This document shows positions 46,101 to 57,193 of a stretch of DNA of 64,000 nt, one piece after another. Origin of the DNA: Cladocopium goreaui (lineage: Eukaryota; Sar; Dinophyceae; Suessiales; Symbiodiniaceae); the NCBI GenBank assembly GCA_947184155.2, contig CAMXCT020006634.1, positions 656,475 through 720,474 on the forward strand. The letters run 5' to 3'. Position 1 is the first letter of the stretch, and every line of letters starts with the position of its first letter. Position numbers and translations under genes: made by a program. Below the pieces are notes generated by a model that did not search any database, was not told the DNA's origin, and saw nothing but the letters and a program-made list of their open reading frames with translations.

Positions 46101-49100
46101 TTGAAAGTGGCCGGCTATCTTAATGCCAAGTTACATAATTCAAAAATCACTAGGGGGGTCCCAAAAATGTTGTACCGTTTTTCTATTTCAATCTGGGGGC
46201 ACAAAATTTGTGGGACCCCCCTGGTGATTTTTGAATAATGTGAGGAAAACAAAAGTGTTTACCATCCCAACTTTTCCCCTTTTCTTGTGGGGGGCGTAAA
46301 ACCATCAAAAATGATCTTAAAATATCTGTGGTTGATCATTGCTTGCAATGTTACTAACATTAGTCATGTTTAATGACTCCAAAATTGTCAAGATGCTAAT
46401 GCAAGTCCGAAGGGATTGGATCTGGGATGTGGAGGATATGGCCTGTTTTCCAACATGAAGTGGCGTGGTGATTGTTGCCCTGTTATGAGGATTTGTATTC
46501 TGTTGCAACATAGGCAAACCCAATAAACATATGGAGGTTTCCTAAAATGGGGCTACCCCCAAATCATCCATTTGAATAAGATTGTCCATTACAAACCATC
46601 CATACCCCCATTCATGGAAACCTCCATTTCACGGTGTCTTGGTCGCGATCAATTCTTGCTGCGGCCCCTCATCTATTTGCTCGCCTTCACTCCAGCCCGT
46701 CGCAGGCACGCAAGGAATTCCGCCAAGTCGGGGGCGAAGTCCACGAGCTGCTTTCGCACTTGGAAGAAGGAGGGAATGCGTCCTGCGGCCGGGTTTTCGT
46801 CGAAATGGATGTGCCTCAAAATGGTGAATTTAGCGCCAAAATGGCTCTGTCTATCTGGAAATGATACTACAACAGCTATTTTTAGACAAACCCAATTCAC
46901 AACATGCAAGGTCATCTTCCCCGCAGGACTTGAGCATATTGCAGCCATGTACAATGTTTGAGTTGCACTATCCTACATGAATTCAGCATTACGCTTCGCA
47001 TGGTCCAACTCACTGGATTTGTTTTTTAGGATACCTTGCCAGGAACAAACATTTTTCATGGATTTGGATTGCAAATATTATATATATATACATATACATA
47101 TACTTGTATATGTATACATGTGTATATATATATATAATTATATATATATATAATTATATATATATATGAATATACATGGGAGACATCCATAGAAATCCTA
47201 ATTTCCTGTAGATGTTCCCATCCCTCCAAGGCCTGTAGGCCAAGAGAACACCAAGGGCAACACGCTGGAGCCGAAGTTGCCTTAGCAAACAAAAGGACAC
47301 CAGGAGACCAGGCTCCAAACAGCCCAAGCACTGTATTTGATGCCTGTAGTACCAAGAAAGAAGACCTCACTTCATTACATTTCAGAGATTGTAGAGGTGC
47401 CTTTACAGCTCGTCTTGTCAGTTCGATCCTTGCCTGTTTGGAATCTTGAACAAAATCGCAAATACCAGGTTAAATTGAATAGTCCAAGAATGTTTTGTGA
47501 TACATGCTCAAATTTGTGCCTTCAAAAAATCCAACCAACCCCACTCCCATTTTCCCCCAGGACCAAAAAATATACCAATCCGCTGGGGTCGAATCCTCCG
47601 ATCCTTCGAAATCTGATTTCAACTTTGACGCGTCACCCAAAGTCATCAGCTGGCCCAAGCGCATGCAAGCCCAGTCCTGGGCAGAAATGGAACCATGACT
47701 TCAGGCAATGCCCAGGTTTTCATATCAGTGAGGATGCTTCCGATTCCATCCAAGGTCCCTCTTTACATTCCAAAGGTTGATGAACTTCATGTGTCATTTC
47801 CGAAAGAATTGCTATCCCGGATGTCACAAACATCTTGTGTCGTCCGTTCCTGCTGTGGGTTTCATCCCTGCGCCCACCGAGCCAAGGATCAATGGGACAG
47901 TTGTATCCGTGAACGAAAACCAACACCGAATCCGCAGGCGTCGCCAGAAAGGACATTCGGGCTGTGGAGTTGGCGTCCCGAGCGTCCCTTGTCTCTGATC
48001 CTAGTGGAGGCGGGAAAAGTTTCAGAACTTTCGATGATTTTCAATTAATTAGTAATGTGATATGATTTATACGATGATATAATCCATATATTTCACATTA
48101 TTTCACAGGGAAAAAGAAGGATGGAACTATCATTGCCATTGAGAATACCCAACTATCCAAAATGGTGCCAACCAACTTCCATCGCCTGCAGTGGATTGAA
48201 GGTCATGCACCTGACGAACCCCAGTGCCAATGATGTCCCTTAACGGGAGAACGGGAGAGGGTGGGAAGTGCGGAGGGTTGCCGGGGTTTTCCCCTAATTG
48301 ATCAAACAAAGCAGGACATCTACCAGGTTTCGCATCACATCGATGTTGGGAACCCTCTTAGCCACAGCTTCACTATTGCAATTCCCAAAGCTCACGAGTT
48401 CCAGTGCCAAAGTATCCCCAGAGCCCCAAGCGTACCAAGCTGTGGAGATAGTCCTCAACAAATGATCCCGTGACCTTCATGCACTGATGTTGATATTTTT
48501 GGGCTCTAAAACAGCACGTTATCCTCCATGTTTCTTGGTAATTTGGAAAATCCTCTGTCAAAAGCATAGTGACTTTCGCACCTTTTCTTGATATTTCTTG
48601 ATCACTTCTTCAACAAATCTCCTGATCCTGATCCTGTGTCACGGCAATCCCACCAACCCTTCCACACTGAAAGCCGCCCCAAGCACCATCTGCTCTGCAT
48701 GGGGAAAGGTCTTCTGGTGGTATTCAAACAGCTGGGGCAAATGGGCCAGGAAGGCTCCTGTCGAAGCAACCTACAGACTTGGTCAGGCCTCTGGTATCGC
48801 ATCATCTTATGGGTGGTGTTGCCTTGTAATTGGAAAAGCCATTCCCACTTAGAATCTCCACAAGTTTTACATACCAGCGTGTGACAAGAACTATCTGCCA
48901 GGTGAAAAAGTGGCAAAGGGAGGATGCCTCATAAGTTAATCTTGTCTGTTGCGACTAAAAAGGGAAGGAATACGGTCAGAAGGTGTGTTACAGTATCAAG
49001 TGTGATGTGCCTTCGCTCGCAGGTAGGCCAAGTACTCAAAACTGAAAAGGAGAAACAGCACAGGGAGATTCGCTGTTTCTATCCTTCTTTCAAGTCTTTG

Positions 49101-52100
49101 GACCTGAGAATGCCAAGGAATCTCACACATCGATTACTTTCTCCGCGGTTTGATTAAGAAAAGTATGCTGATAGGGATTCTCTTTGAATGTATGTCCCTC
49201 AGATTTTCCGCGAAGTGCTGGAAACGCCCCAGTTCGCAAGTCCCCTATGGATTTTCCCATTCACGATACTGTATGTTGCAAGTTCATGCAAATTCCCAGG
49301 CTTGATGTGCTGAACAGACCCTCCCAGACCTGAAGCTGAACATTCCACCCCACAGGTGCCGAACAAGAAGGTCTCTGTCTCAGGCGGTGGCAGGGTTGGG
49401 GCAGCACAGAGTTGGGCAAGTTTTCATGATACCATCCCCCATTCTTGGAGTGGTACACCCGTTTCACCTATAGACGCCATAATTAGCCCATAAGACGCTT
49501 TGCTGTGATTGACAGAAATCCCAAAACACCTATCTCGATGACCTTTGACCTCACCCAACTTCTTGGGACAGAAAAACGAACTGCTGATGAGCAACTCGCT
49601 CGCGCGTCCAATGTAGCTCCGACAGGCCTTCCAGGCGCTTTGTCCCGTAGCCGGTCTTCAATCCTGGCCACATCACTGACATCTGGGAGCAAAGGCAGAA
49701 CAATGACAAGCACCTTTGAAAAGCCCAAAAAATGGATGGCTCATGAGCCTCTGAATGCGGTGATAGTGAGGCAATACTGGAACGCAGCAACACAGCGAGG
49801 AGAGAGCAGAGCAAGGAGAGAGCAGAGCAAGGAGGGAGCAGAGCAAGGAGAGAGGAGAGCAAGGAGAGAGCAGAGCAAGAAGAGAGGAGAGCAAGGAGAG
49901 AGCAGAGCAAGGAGAGAGGAGAGAGCAAGGCAAGAAGAGAGAGAGCAAGGAGAGAGCAAGGAGAGACCAAGGAGAGACCAAGGAGAGAGCAAGGAGAGAG
50001 CAAGGAGAGAGCAAGGAGAGAGCAAGGAGAGCGAGGAGAGGAAGGAAGAGAGCAAGAAGGAGAGCAAGAAGGAGAGCAAGAAGGAGAGCAAGAAGGAGAG
50101 CAAGGAGAGGAAGGAGAGGAAGGAGGAGAGCAAGGAGGAGAGCAAGGAGGAGAGCAAGGAGGAGAGCAAGGAGGAGAGCAAGGAGGAGAGCAAGGAGGAG
50201 AGCAAGGAGGAGAGCAAGGAGAGGCAGGAAGGAGAAGAGCAAGGAGGGGAGCAAGGAGGGGAGCTAGAGGAGAGAGCAAGGAGAGGAAGGAGGAGAGCAA
50301 GGAGGAGAGCAAGAAGGAGAGGAAGAAGGGGAGCAAGGAGGGGAGCAAGGAGGAAAGAGCAAGGAGGACAGAGCAAGGAGAGCAAGGAGGAGAGAAGGGA
50401 AGCAAGGAGGCAAGAAGGAGAGCAAGGAGGGGAGCAAGGAGGAGAGTGAGAGGGAGAGCAAGGGGGGGAGCAAGACGGAGAGCAGGAGGCAAGGAGAGGA
50501 AGGAGGAGAGCAAGAAGGAGAGCAAGGAGGAGAGCAAGGAGAGGAAGGAGGAGAGCAAGAAGGAGAGCAAGAAGGAGAGGAAGGAGGAGGGCAAGAGGAG
50601 AACAATTAGAGGAAGGAGGAGAGCAAGGAGGAGAGCAAGGAGAGAAAGGAGGAGAGCAAGAAGGAGAGCAAGGAGGCAAGAAGGACAGCAAGAAGGAGAG
50701 CAAGGAGAGCAGAGCAAGGAGGGGAGCAAGGAGGAGAGTAAGAGGGAGAGCAAGGAGGGGAGCAAGAAGGAGAGCAAGGAGAGGAAGGAGGAGAGCAAGG
50801 AGGAGAGCAAGAAGGAGAGCAAGAAGGAGAGCAAGGAGAGCAAGGAGAGCAAGGAGAGCAAGAAGGAGAGCAAGGAGAGGAAGTAGGAGAGCAAGGAGGA
50901 GAGCAAGAAGGAGAGCAAGGAGAAGAAGGAAGGAGGGTAGCTAGAGGAGAGAGCAAGGAGAGGAAGGAGGAGAGCAAGGAGGGGAGCAAGAAGGAGAGGA
51001 AGGAGAGGAAGGAAGGAGGAGAGCAAGAACCATACTATTCCAGCGGTCAGAATCGCTGTTCGCGGAAATGATTATGCTGCAAGATTGGGTCCAGCCCAGA
51101 AATCATCACTCTCCCTGCAGAAACAAGAGACACTGGAGCCGTCCCACCCCGCGAAAGGTCCTCGCGAGATGGCACCAGAGCCAAAACACCTCAGGGATGA
51201 AGAGCGATGATTTTTTTTCTGGCTATTGGCTCATGATCCAAACACCAGAAAGCCAGAATGCGCTTCTGAGGGGTAAAAAAATAATAATCCCGGATGTTGT
51301 TTTTGACCGGGGCCAGCGTGGCCGTGGCACCTGGACACAAAGGGAACCACAGGCTGACCATGTTGCCAGGTGCCATTCAAGACCTCTCCCGGCTGTGGGC
51401 CGTGGGGCAGCTGAAAACCCAATTTGACCATTTGGGCGGTATTGAAGACCATCATGAAGTTTAGCATATGTGCCATGGTCAAAATATGTGAAACTGGTTT
51501 ATGCTCATCCATCCCGGTGTGGAAATCCTAGAATAATGGATGGGTACAAAAAACCTTGTGGAAATGGTTTAAGGACCATACCCCCAAGGACTGGGTATAT
51601 CATAGCATTATCATCCAGCATTTTATTGTAGTTCGTTATGTACATGTATCTATATATTATATGCATATCTATCTATATATATATGCCATTATGTCCCGGT
51701 AAATATACTTTAAATCACCATGTTTGATGCTCAAATCCATCAATTTTGACCCGTGTCACATTTGTTGGGAATCATTATGTGGGGATTATGGTGAATGATA
51801 AGTACCAACTATCACTTATTGATGATTATACCATGGATTGTTGGAATATGCCATGGTATATAATCCAACCATAACCTCACCGTGGCGCACCTCACCATGA
51901 TACGAGTTGTCTTGCCACTCACCGAAGCCATGGGGTCGTCCATTCTCGTCCTGAGGTAAGCGATGAAACACCCTTGAGACGTCGAAAATGTATGAAAGTG
52001 TGGAAACATCCGGATTCAATGATTTAAACCAACATGGTTTTCATGGTTTTTGTGCGGGTGACTGAAATCAATGATAAATGATATTGAATCAACTACCATG

Positions 52101-55100
52101 GGGATTTGGCCAAACTGGCATGTATTCACCTTATTTGCACCATGGGGATGTTCCATTCTCATCTGACATTTGGTGCCGGAAGGCCATCCGCATCTCCGGG
52201 TCCTTGTCCCCTCTATATCTGAACTCGCGGCGGGACAGACTGGTCCAGCCATACGGCAAGTAACTGTAGCCCTCCCTGGCACCATCGCTGGGCTTGACAC
52301 AACTCACACAGCGGCGGAAAGTACTCGGAATACGCGGATGTACTGTAATTGGTAACAAATGGTGATGTGAAATTAGAAACTTAATGGTGATAGAATGGTG
52401 ATATAATTGGGAGACAATGGGGATATCATGGTGATATAATGGGACATATGCTTAGGAAATTCTGCTTGTAGCTCCTTGACTCCCTGTATTTCTTTGGGAA
52501 TGTGGTTACCCATAGCTCGATACACTGCTCCAAGACACCCAGTGTCTGCTGGACGTATTCGCCAGAAGCATCGGAGAGCAAACTTCTGGTGGCAATATTT
52601 CACCTGGGTGAAGGGCAAAGCACTAAAAGGAACCTGCTGTCAGAAAAGACACTGACAGTAGGTGTCTGCAAAAACACTCCGCCCGGGAGAATCGCTTCGA
52701 GTGGTCTGCCATCCTATGGGATCGTATGTATATGTACATGTATCTATCTATCTATATATTTCTTTTTTTATGTACATGTATATGTAATGCATATATATAT
52801 ATATATATTGTACCATATCTATATATATATTATATATATATTATATATATATATATTATACGTCATATATTCATATTGTGAGTGTCCAAGAATTCATCGT
52901 CCACTTCGCCAAGTTGCCAGGAAAGGATAAACTTTGTAGATCCAAATCCAGGCCAGTAGAGTGATGGCTTCCAGACTCAAGAACACCGACAGCACCACCT
53001 TCTCATCATCCGTCATCCAGGGCTCTTCACGCCAGGGGCCTGCAACGGCTGTGAAATACCGTGAAATACGGTTGAAGAACAACGGATTCCATCTGGTGGA
53101 GAAGAAAACCCAAGGTTTTATGGGTAGTTTAACCCCAGAACAGAATGATCAACCAGGGATTTTTTCAACGCAGCTTTGCAGCTGCTCAGCGGTCAGCCAA
53201 GTTGGAAGCTTCACCCTGCCCAGGTGCACCTGATCGAGTTTCAGGCCAAAGCCAGAGCTCCCAGACCACCAAGAGCCTCCGATGGGCCACAGCAGGCAAG
53301 TGCCACCAAGCGTATCTCTGTTCGAAAGCACGAGGATCTATGTAGATATAAAGATATATAGCTGGTTTGGATGAGCCGTACCTACCAAGAAGATCCAAGA
53401 AGCAGATTGGGATAGAAGATCGATCAACCCTCTGATCTGCTTGCGAGATGTGGGACTGGGGATTGGTGGGAATTTTACTGCTTTGGCTTGCTCCCAAACC
53501 ATATCAAATCTGAGCTGAATTCAATACAGTAAATAACTCGGGGCTTCTGTGAGTCTATTCCCATGTAGGCATGGCTCAAGCTTCAGTACCCAAAAAATTG
53601 GATGATGCGTGTTATATAATATTCTAAAACACCACTAGTATCTGTGAGCTGATCATCATGGCAATCTCATCCATGGCACATAATCCAAGTCTTTGCCCAA
53701 AGAGAGGCCACATTGTCCTTGTTGGCGATCGTCCTGGCACCCAGCGCTTGCACTTTTGTGACCGTTTCTACTGTCAACAGATAGCGTCCTCTGCAGATTC
53801 AAATTTATTTTCACACTCCAACTCGCGCCTGTTCAGTGTGAATGCCACCGCACAGATCGTCACAAGGATTGGCAGCGCCAGGTAACCAATGTCCTGCAGC
53901 CAGGGACCGGGCAAGGAGGCTATCACAGCTGCCGGGGCCCGCAGGTGGCACCTGCTGTGGGTTCCCGAAGAGTTGTGTCCGCAAAGCAGCCAGGCCGTAA
54001 AGGGAAAAGCCTGGCGAAGTCACCAAGGATTCCCAGGATCCCCACCCCACCTGCAAAGTCCTTTGAAATGCATGCTGTGCTCGGCTTACTGAACTTTAGC
54101 CATATTGCTAGTCAATGCCATTCATGGAGGCTGAGGCTCACCCATCTAGGCTTGTTTCATGGCCAAACCACACCACCTCCCCACAAGGGCTGTCCTTTTC
54201 TCTTCAACAAATTGGTTCCGACACAGCCACACTTGGTCTTCTTGGTCGCCGCTTCCGTTCACCCAACACCATCCCCAACTTGTCCGGCTGCGGCCGAAAA
54301 ATAATCATAGCTCCATGCACCTGCACATCTCCCAGCACTGGAAGGTGCAACAACTGCTGACAGTTCTGCAAATGGAGCTCCTGATAAACCGACGCCCAAT
54401 TTGTGGCTACTCCCACCCGTCCAGCGACGCTGCGAAAGAAACCCGGTACATCTTGCCGCTCCGCGCGGAAGTAGGGAGGATTCTGCAAGGATTTCCGGAT
54501 GCCTCTGGGAGATGCAAAGTCCGTGGGCCAAAACGCCAAGCCGGCTTTGTAGTTCCCAGCATGCGTCTTATTCAAGCCACAGAGGCGGCCGCGGAAGTTC
54601 ACGGACATAATGCCATAGTCAAAGTTGCCAGCGGTTAAAAACCAGGAAGTCAATACATCATTGCTGGATACAAATCCACCTTCATCCTGAAATCGTCTTT
54701 TCTGATCTCTGAGCCACGTGGCATCCACCTCCCAGGCCTGCCATCGATGTTTAGGCCGCAGCAACGCATCCAGCAGCGAGCCCCAGCGTGCAGCCCGCGA
54801 AGACGGCCAAGCCTGCTGCGGTCCCAGCGCCTGGGCGACGGCCCTGGGGAAGTCCGCCTTCCGCCAGGGGTTCAGCCGCGCCCGCGCTGGGCCAGCAGAG
54901 CCTTGGTAGGTGATCCCAGCCACCTGGGTGGGGCGCTGATCCAGGGCACCATAGAGGCGGTAGTAGGTGAAGCCATCACCCAGGACATGGCTCATGGACA
55001 CCACCAAACAGAAGGTGTCGGTTGTATGTGTTTGAACCAAGGCCACGGAGAAAAGGGGCTCGGAGGCATCCAAACATTGAATTCCGGGCTTCACTGTGAG

Positions 55101-55607
55101 GTCTTGCAAAGTCGCACGCATTTTCATGAGTGGCATATGCATCTCCAGGTCTTCTCGCAGCGTCTGCTTGAAGTGTTTGGAGAAATCCTGAACCTCGCTT
55201 GGTACCCAAAGGTTCACCATCCCAGTGGCTTTATCACGCCGTAGTTGCCCTGCCAGCCACGGATTCGCTCGAATCAGTTCTTCAGTCATGCCACACAGAA
55301 TTTCCACATCTACTGGACCCTGGTAGAAGGTCACTGTGGTGATGGATGGCAACATCAGAATGGGTCCTGCTTCATCTGGCAGCAGTGGCAAGGCACCAGC
55401 CCTACATCGTAGCCCTGAACGGCGGCCCCGGAGTCCAGGGACGGCAGCCCCAGCGAGGGCGGAAGCGACCACTGGGCCCCAGGTGCCACCTGGCAGCCAC
55501 GTGGCACGTATCCGTATGTTGCACCTGACATGGGACGCTGCACTTGGCGCAGCAAGTCTCCATCTCAAAGTTGAGGCTGACACTAACAGCCCCACTTCAA
55601 CATCCAT
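43134..55607 (-). CDS. multidomain acyltransferase-like / membrane / MORN / alpha-beta hydrolase gene, 25 exons
   Basis: Gene model assembled by eye; every junction keeps the frame and the total is 3,582 nt (1,194 codons). Exons, 5' to 3': 54,263-55,607; 54,024-54,050; 53,817-53,928; 53,154-53,317; 52,933-53,039; 52,510-52,585; 52,141-52,342; 51,896-51,972; 51,308-51,385; 49,555-49,682; 49,270-49,378; 48,658-48,757; 48,518-48,581; 48,396-48,453; 47,891-47,994; 47,632-47,676; 47,206-47,263; 46,685-46,758; 46,018-46,095; 45,820-45,874; 45,048-45,137; 44,732-44,817; 44,292-44,394; 43,307-43,425; 43,134-43,256. The ATG at 55,607 follows an in-frame TAG. No terminal stop was found, so more exons follow, perhaps one at about 42,830-43,005. 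Donors of the first 14 introns are GT, then mostly GA or GC. A short exon may be missing between the 44,292 and 43,425 exons. Predicted to be membrane-bound. Confidence 0.75.
43307..47994 (-). CDS. exons 15-24: DUF900-type alpha/beta hydrolase domain
   Basis: The order of landmarks fits the DUF900 family of serine hydrolases: strand plus oxyanion motif SVLVFVHGYN (exon 15), RLGQLMTLGD (16), VLPLVFSWPTG (17), LVDFAPDLAEFLACLRRAGV (18), nucleophile elbow HLMAHSMGCELV with Ser in A-H-S-M-G (19), LGFCYLG/NASCPLSDFE (20-21), RLTLYVDPRGDDFALWA with the likely catalytic Asp (21-22), RIDVVDCSSMDANVNGMRH with the likely catalytic His (23), and QKRAAQRSRRLEK (24). Such enzymes cleave esters or related bonds; the substrate is unknown. 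The usual 'HSYF' after the catalytic His is not visible, so an exon may be missing there. Confidence 0.75.
43937..44053. mobile_element. small terminal-inverted-repeat element in an intron
   Basis: About 117 bp with arms of about 40 bp. Left: ATGTGGGTAAAACAATCATA then AACCATCCCCCAGTCAT. Right: CCCAGTCATGGGTGGTTT then ATGACATTGTTTCACCCACAT. No coding capacity. It lies in the intron after exon 23. Confidence 0.65.
44505..44572. repeat. TA microsatellite
   Basis: Runs of TATATA with AGATATAT interruptions, upstream of exon 23 in the intron. Confidence 0.9.
46131..46243. mobile_element. small terminal-inverted-repeat element in intron 18
   Basis: Arms 46,138-46,163 and 46,211-46,236 (ATTCAAAAATCACTAGGGGG against CCCCCTGGTGATTTTTGAAT) pair almost perfectly over 26 bp and more loosely beyond. 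About 105-113 bp in all. Confidence 0.75.
46531..46627. mobile_element. second, unrelated inverted-repeat element in intron 18
   Basis: 97 bp with ends ATGGAGGTTTCC...ATGGGG and CCCCCAT...GGAAACCTCCAT. Related sequences appear at about 38,385-38,490 and 31,925-32,020, so this is a dispersed family. Confidence 0.65.
47075..47170. repeat. TA-rich microsatellite
   Basis: TATATA/CATATA repeats in the intron after exon 17. Confidence 0.85.
48396..49682 (-). CDS. exons 10-14: linker of unknown fold
   Basis: Five exons of 58-128 nt reading, among others, DVARIEDRLRDKAPGRPVGA, FLFGTCGVECSASGLGGSVQ, FLAHLPQLFEYHQKTFPHAE, HYAFDRGFSKLPRNMEDN and YLHSLVRLGLWGYFGTGT. All have AG acceptors and GT donors, and lengths agree with the phases. 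In each exon at least one other frame is open, so the frame was chosen by phase continuity. No domain recognised. Confidence 0.5.
49796..51030 (+). repeat. 1.2 kb polypurine tract
   Basis: Almost only A and G on the plus strand, built from GGAGGAGAGCAA-type units with an isolated C every 10-15 nt. It lies in intron 9 of the minus-strand gene, so the transcript carries a pyrimidine tract ending about 110 nt before the exon 10 acceptor. Both strands show ORFs of 300-490 codons made of Glu/Lys/Ser/Arg or Leu/Ser/Pro/Cys; these are composition artefacts. Confidence 0.9.
51308..52342 (-). CDS. exons 7-9: linker and MORN-like repeat
   Basis: Exon 7 (202 nt) encodes a charged segment with EGYSYLPYGWTSLSRREF. 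Exons 8 and 9 join as GRPHGFGEWQDNSYHGE and LNGTWQHGQPVVPF, which fits the MORN pattern (GxGxW..G..YxGex...G.W..G). MORN repeats often bind membranes or phospholipids. The junctions TG|G (Trp) and G|AG (Glu) are split codons that rebuild the motif exactly, which supports the model. Confidence 0.6.
52510..54050 (-). CDS. exons 2-6: membrane segments
   Basis: Exon 2 is only 27 nt (VGILGILG). Exon 3 encodes a likely membrane helix, IGYLALPILVTICAVAF, followed by the basic end TLNRRE. Exon 4 reads LLWPIGGSWWSGSSGFGLKL and LPTWLTAEQLQSCVEKIPG. Exon 5 encodes MTDDEKVVLSVFLSLEAI and then TLLAWIWIYK, a second likely helix. Exon 6 is basic (FALRCFWRIRPADTGC). All five donors are GT. The helices suggest that the acyltransferase and hydrolase parts are tethered to a membrane; topology cannot be fixed from sequence alone. 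Confidence 0.6.
52725..52870. repeat. TA-rich microsatellite
   Basis: TATATA runs with TACATG interruptions in intron 5. Confidence 0.85.
54263..55607 (-). CDS. exon 1: CoA-dependent acyltransferase-like domain
   Basis: 448 codons without intron. The motif HVLGDG (His207, Asp211, Gly212) within SMSHVLGDGFTYYRLYG is the HxxxDG site shared by chloramphenicol-acetyltransferase-like folds (BAHD, condensation and wax-ester/DGAT-type enzymes), where the His removes a proton from the acceptor. Before it lies ELIRANPWLAGQLRRDKATG, like the N-terminal part of such acyltransferases. After it come SSNDVLTSWF and a C-terminal strand GAMIIFRPQPDKLGMVLG. No DFGWG motif typical of plant BAHD enzymes was seen. 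Substrate unknown; an acyl-CoA and an alcohol or amine acceptor are inferred from the fold only. If exon 2 were not used, the frame would run on to a stop at about 54,204. Confidence 0.7.
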
Positions 55608-57193
55608 GGTGCTCCAGGCTACGACTTTGGAGCCTGAAGGCTATTGAATGCCATGAAGCGTCCTGCTAGTCCAATCTTCCTGGAAAGCTTTTCGAGAAAT
55701 TTGATCTGAAACCAGCCCACAAAGACCTTCAATCAAGGGTTTGGGTGGCCCCTCAATGATCAGCTGTGGCATGCGCCCAAGCGTGAAGCTGTGCAATTGC
55801 GGCCAGCTGGATGAGGCTGTGGCTCCAAATCATCAGCCTCTAGATTAAACTCTTAACTTGTATAGGTCTGCCAAGGTCCCAAAGAAACCCCAACATCCGT
55901 GGTGGTCGCAAAACATGTTGGCTGACAAGAGTAACTGAACAAATCCCCCCAAACCGGCCCAGTAAGGCACCTAGAAACATGGCCACCTCCGAAATGGCAG
56001 AGCAAACCCCGCGCGCCATTAACCTGCACTGGTGCAGAGTCTCAGAGGGACCTTGAGGGATATTGTGGATCAACCAAAAGTTGCCCTAGTCAGGTGACAA
56101 ACATCTCATTGTAGTTCAGGAGTCTTGGGTTTCCACATATTCCATTCCTACCCTGGGAACTGCTAGGGTGATGCTCCCAGGCTGAAGGCATTCTGTAACC
56201 CTGTCCGCAGTTCCGGTCACAGGGCTGCATTCATGAATATACTTCACGAATCTAACACACGCTCCACCCTATCAAGAAATAAGAGTAGTTCGTATCCATT
56301 TTATCCATTCGATTCTATCAGCCGCCTCCCCTTGGCTTGTCGCAGCTGACGCCGCTCCTGCCAATCTACCACCGAACAGCCAAAAGCTGATCGCTATCGC
56401 TTGGTTTCTTAAAACGTGGGGGAAAGCAAAATTCCAATCATCCAATACTCATTATTCTGTAAACCATGAATGAATCAGCAAGTTCACCAACAAAAAAAGG
56501 AATCATCATTACTAGTCTGGGGATTTGGTGCATCGAATGGTGAAAAATGGAGCTCTCGGCTCCTCCATAAAGAAGAAGGACTCGTGCAGCGCCTCCGGAA
56601 ACCATCCATCGGATTCAAGGGATATCGATCCCTCTCGCTCCGCCTAGCTGGGCTGGTTCACGGCCACCCCCCCCATATGGTATGGGGGTTACCCCCCCTC
56701 ACCCCGCACATGGTATGGGGGACCACCAAACGCTGGACCATGTGTATATACATATATAAATATATAAATTAGAGTATCACGTTTTGTATGTGTATATATA
56801 TATATGTGTATGTATGTATGTATGTATGTACGTACGTACGTACGTACGTAGGTAGGTAGGTAGGTAGGTAGGTAGGTATGTATGTATGTATGTGTATATA
56901 TATATATATATGCAAGTGCTGGAACACTTGTCTCATACAGTCCAAACCATGGCTGTATTTCGAAGTCATTTGATGTCCGAGGAAAATAGGTTACTGCTGG
57001 GTAGCACACCGCTTTGCCGTGTCAAGGGATAGCTTGTAGCCATAGCCTCCAATCTTTGTGACTTGGGAACTTCAGTTCGCTACTGACCTTGTTGGACCAT
57101 CCCAGTTGGATGGTAGCTTTGAGCCTGAATTGAAACCAGGGACCTGAAAAGAAAAGGCCTGGAACGTGTTTTACCTTCCAGGAGACAACAGAG
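55608..57193. other. upstream region and copia leader
   Basis: 55,840-56,040 is open in all three minus frames and may hold a last exon of an upstream gene; not resolved. 56,745-56,915 is a TATG/TACG/TAGG tetranucleotide tract. 57,111-57,125 (TGGTAGC...GAGC) weakly resembles a primer-binding site for initiator tRNA, as expected before copia gag. No 5' LTR could be delimited without its 3' partner, which lies outside the window. Confidence 0.4.

Noticed and set aside
49505-51026. Frames of 314 and 491 codons in the purine tract
   Set aside because: Glu/Lys/Ser/Arg and Leu/Ser/Pro/Cys composition is forced by the GGAGAGCAA repeat; both strands are open.
55840-56073. Minus-strand coding segment upstream of the large gene
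   Set aside because: All three frames are plausible (one ends in TAA after LGPWQTYTS), so no product can be assigned.
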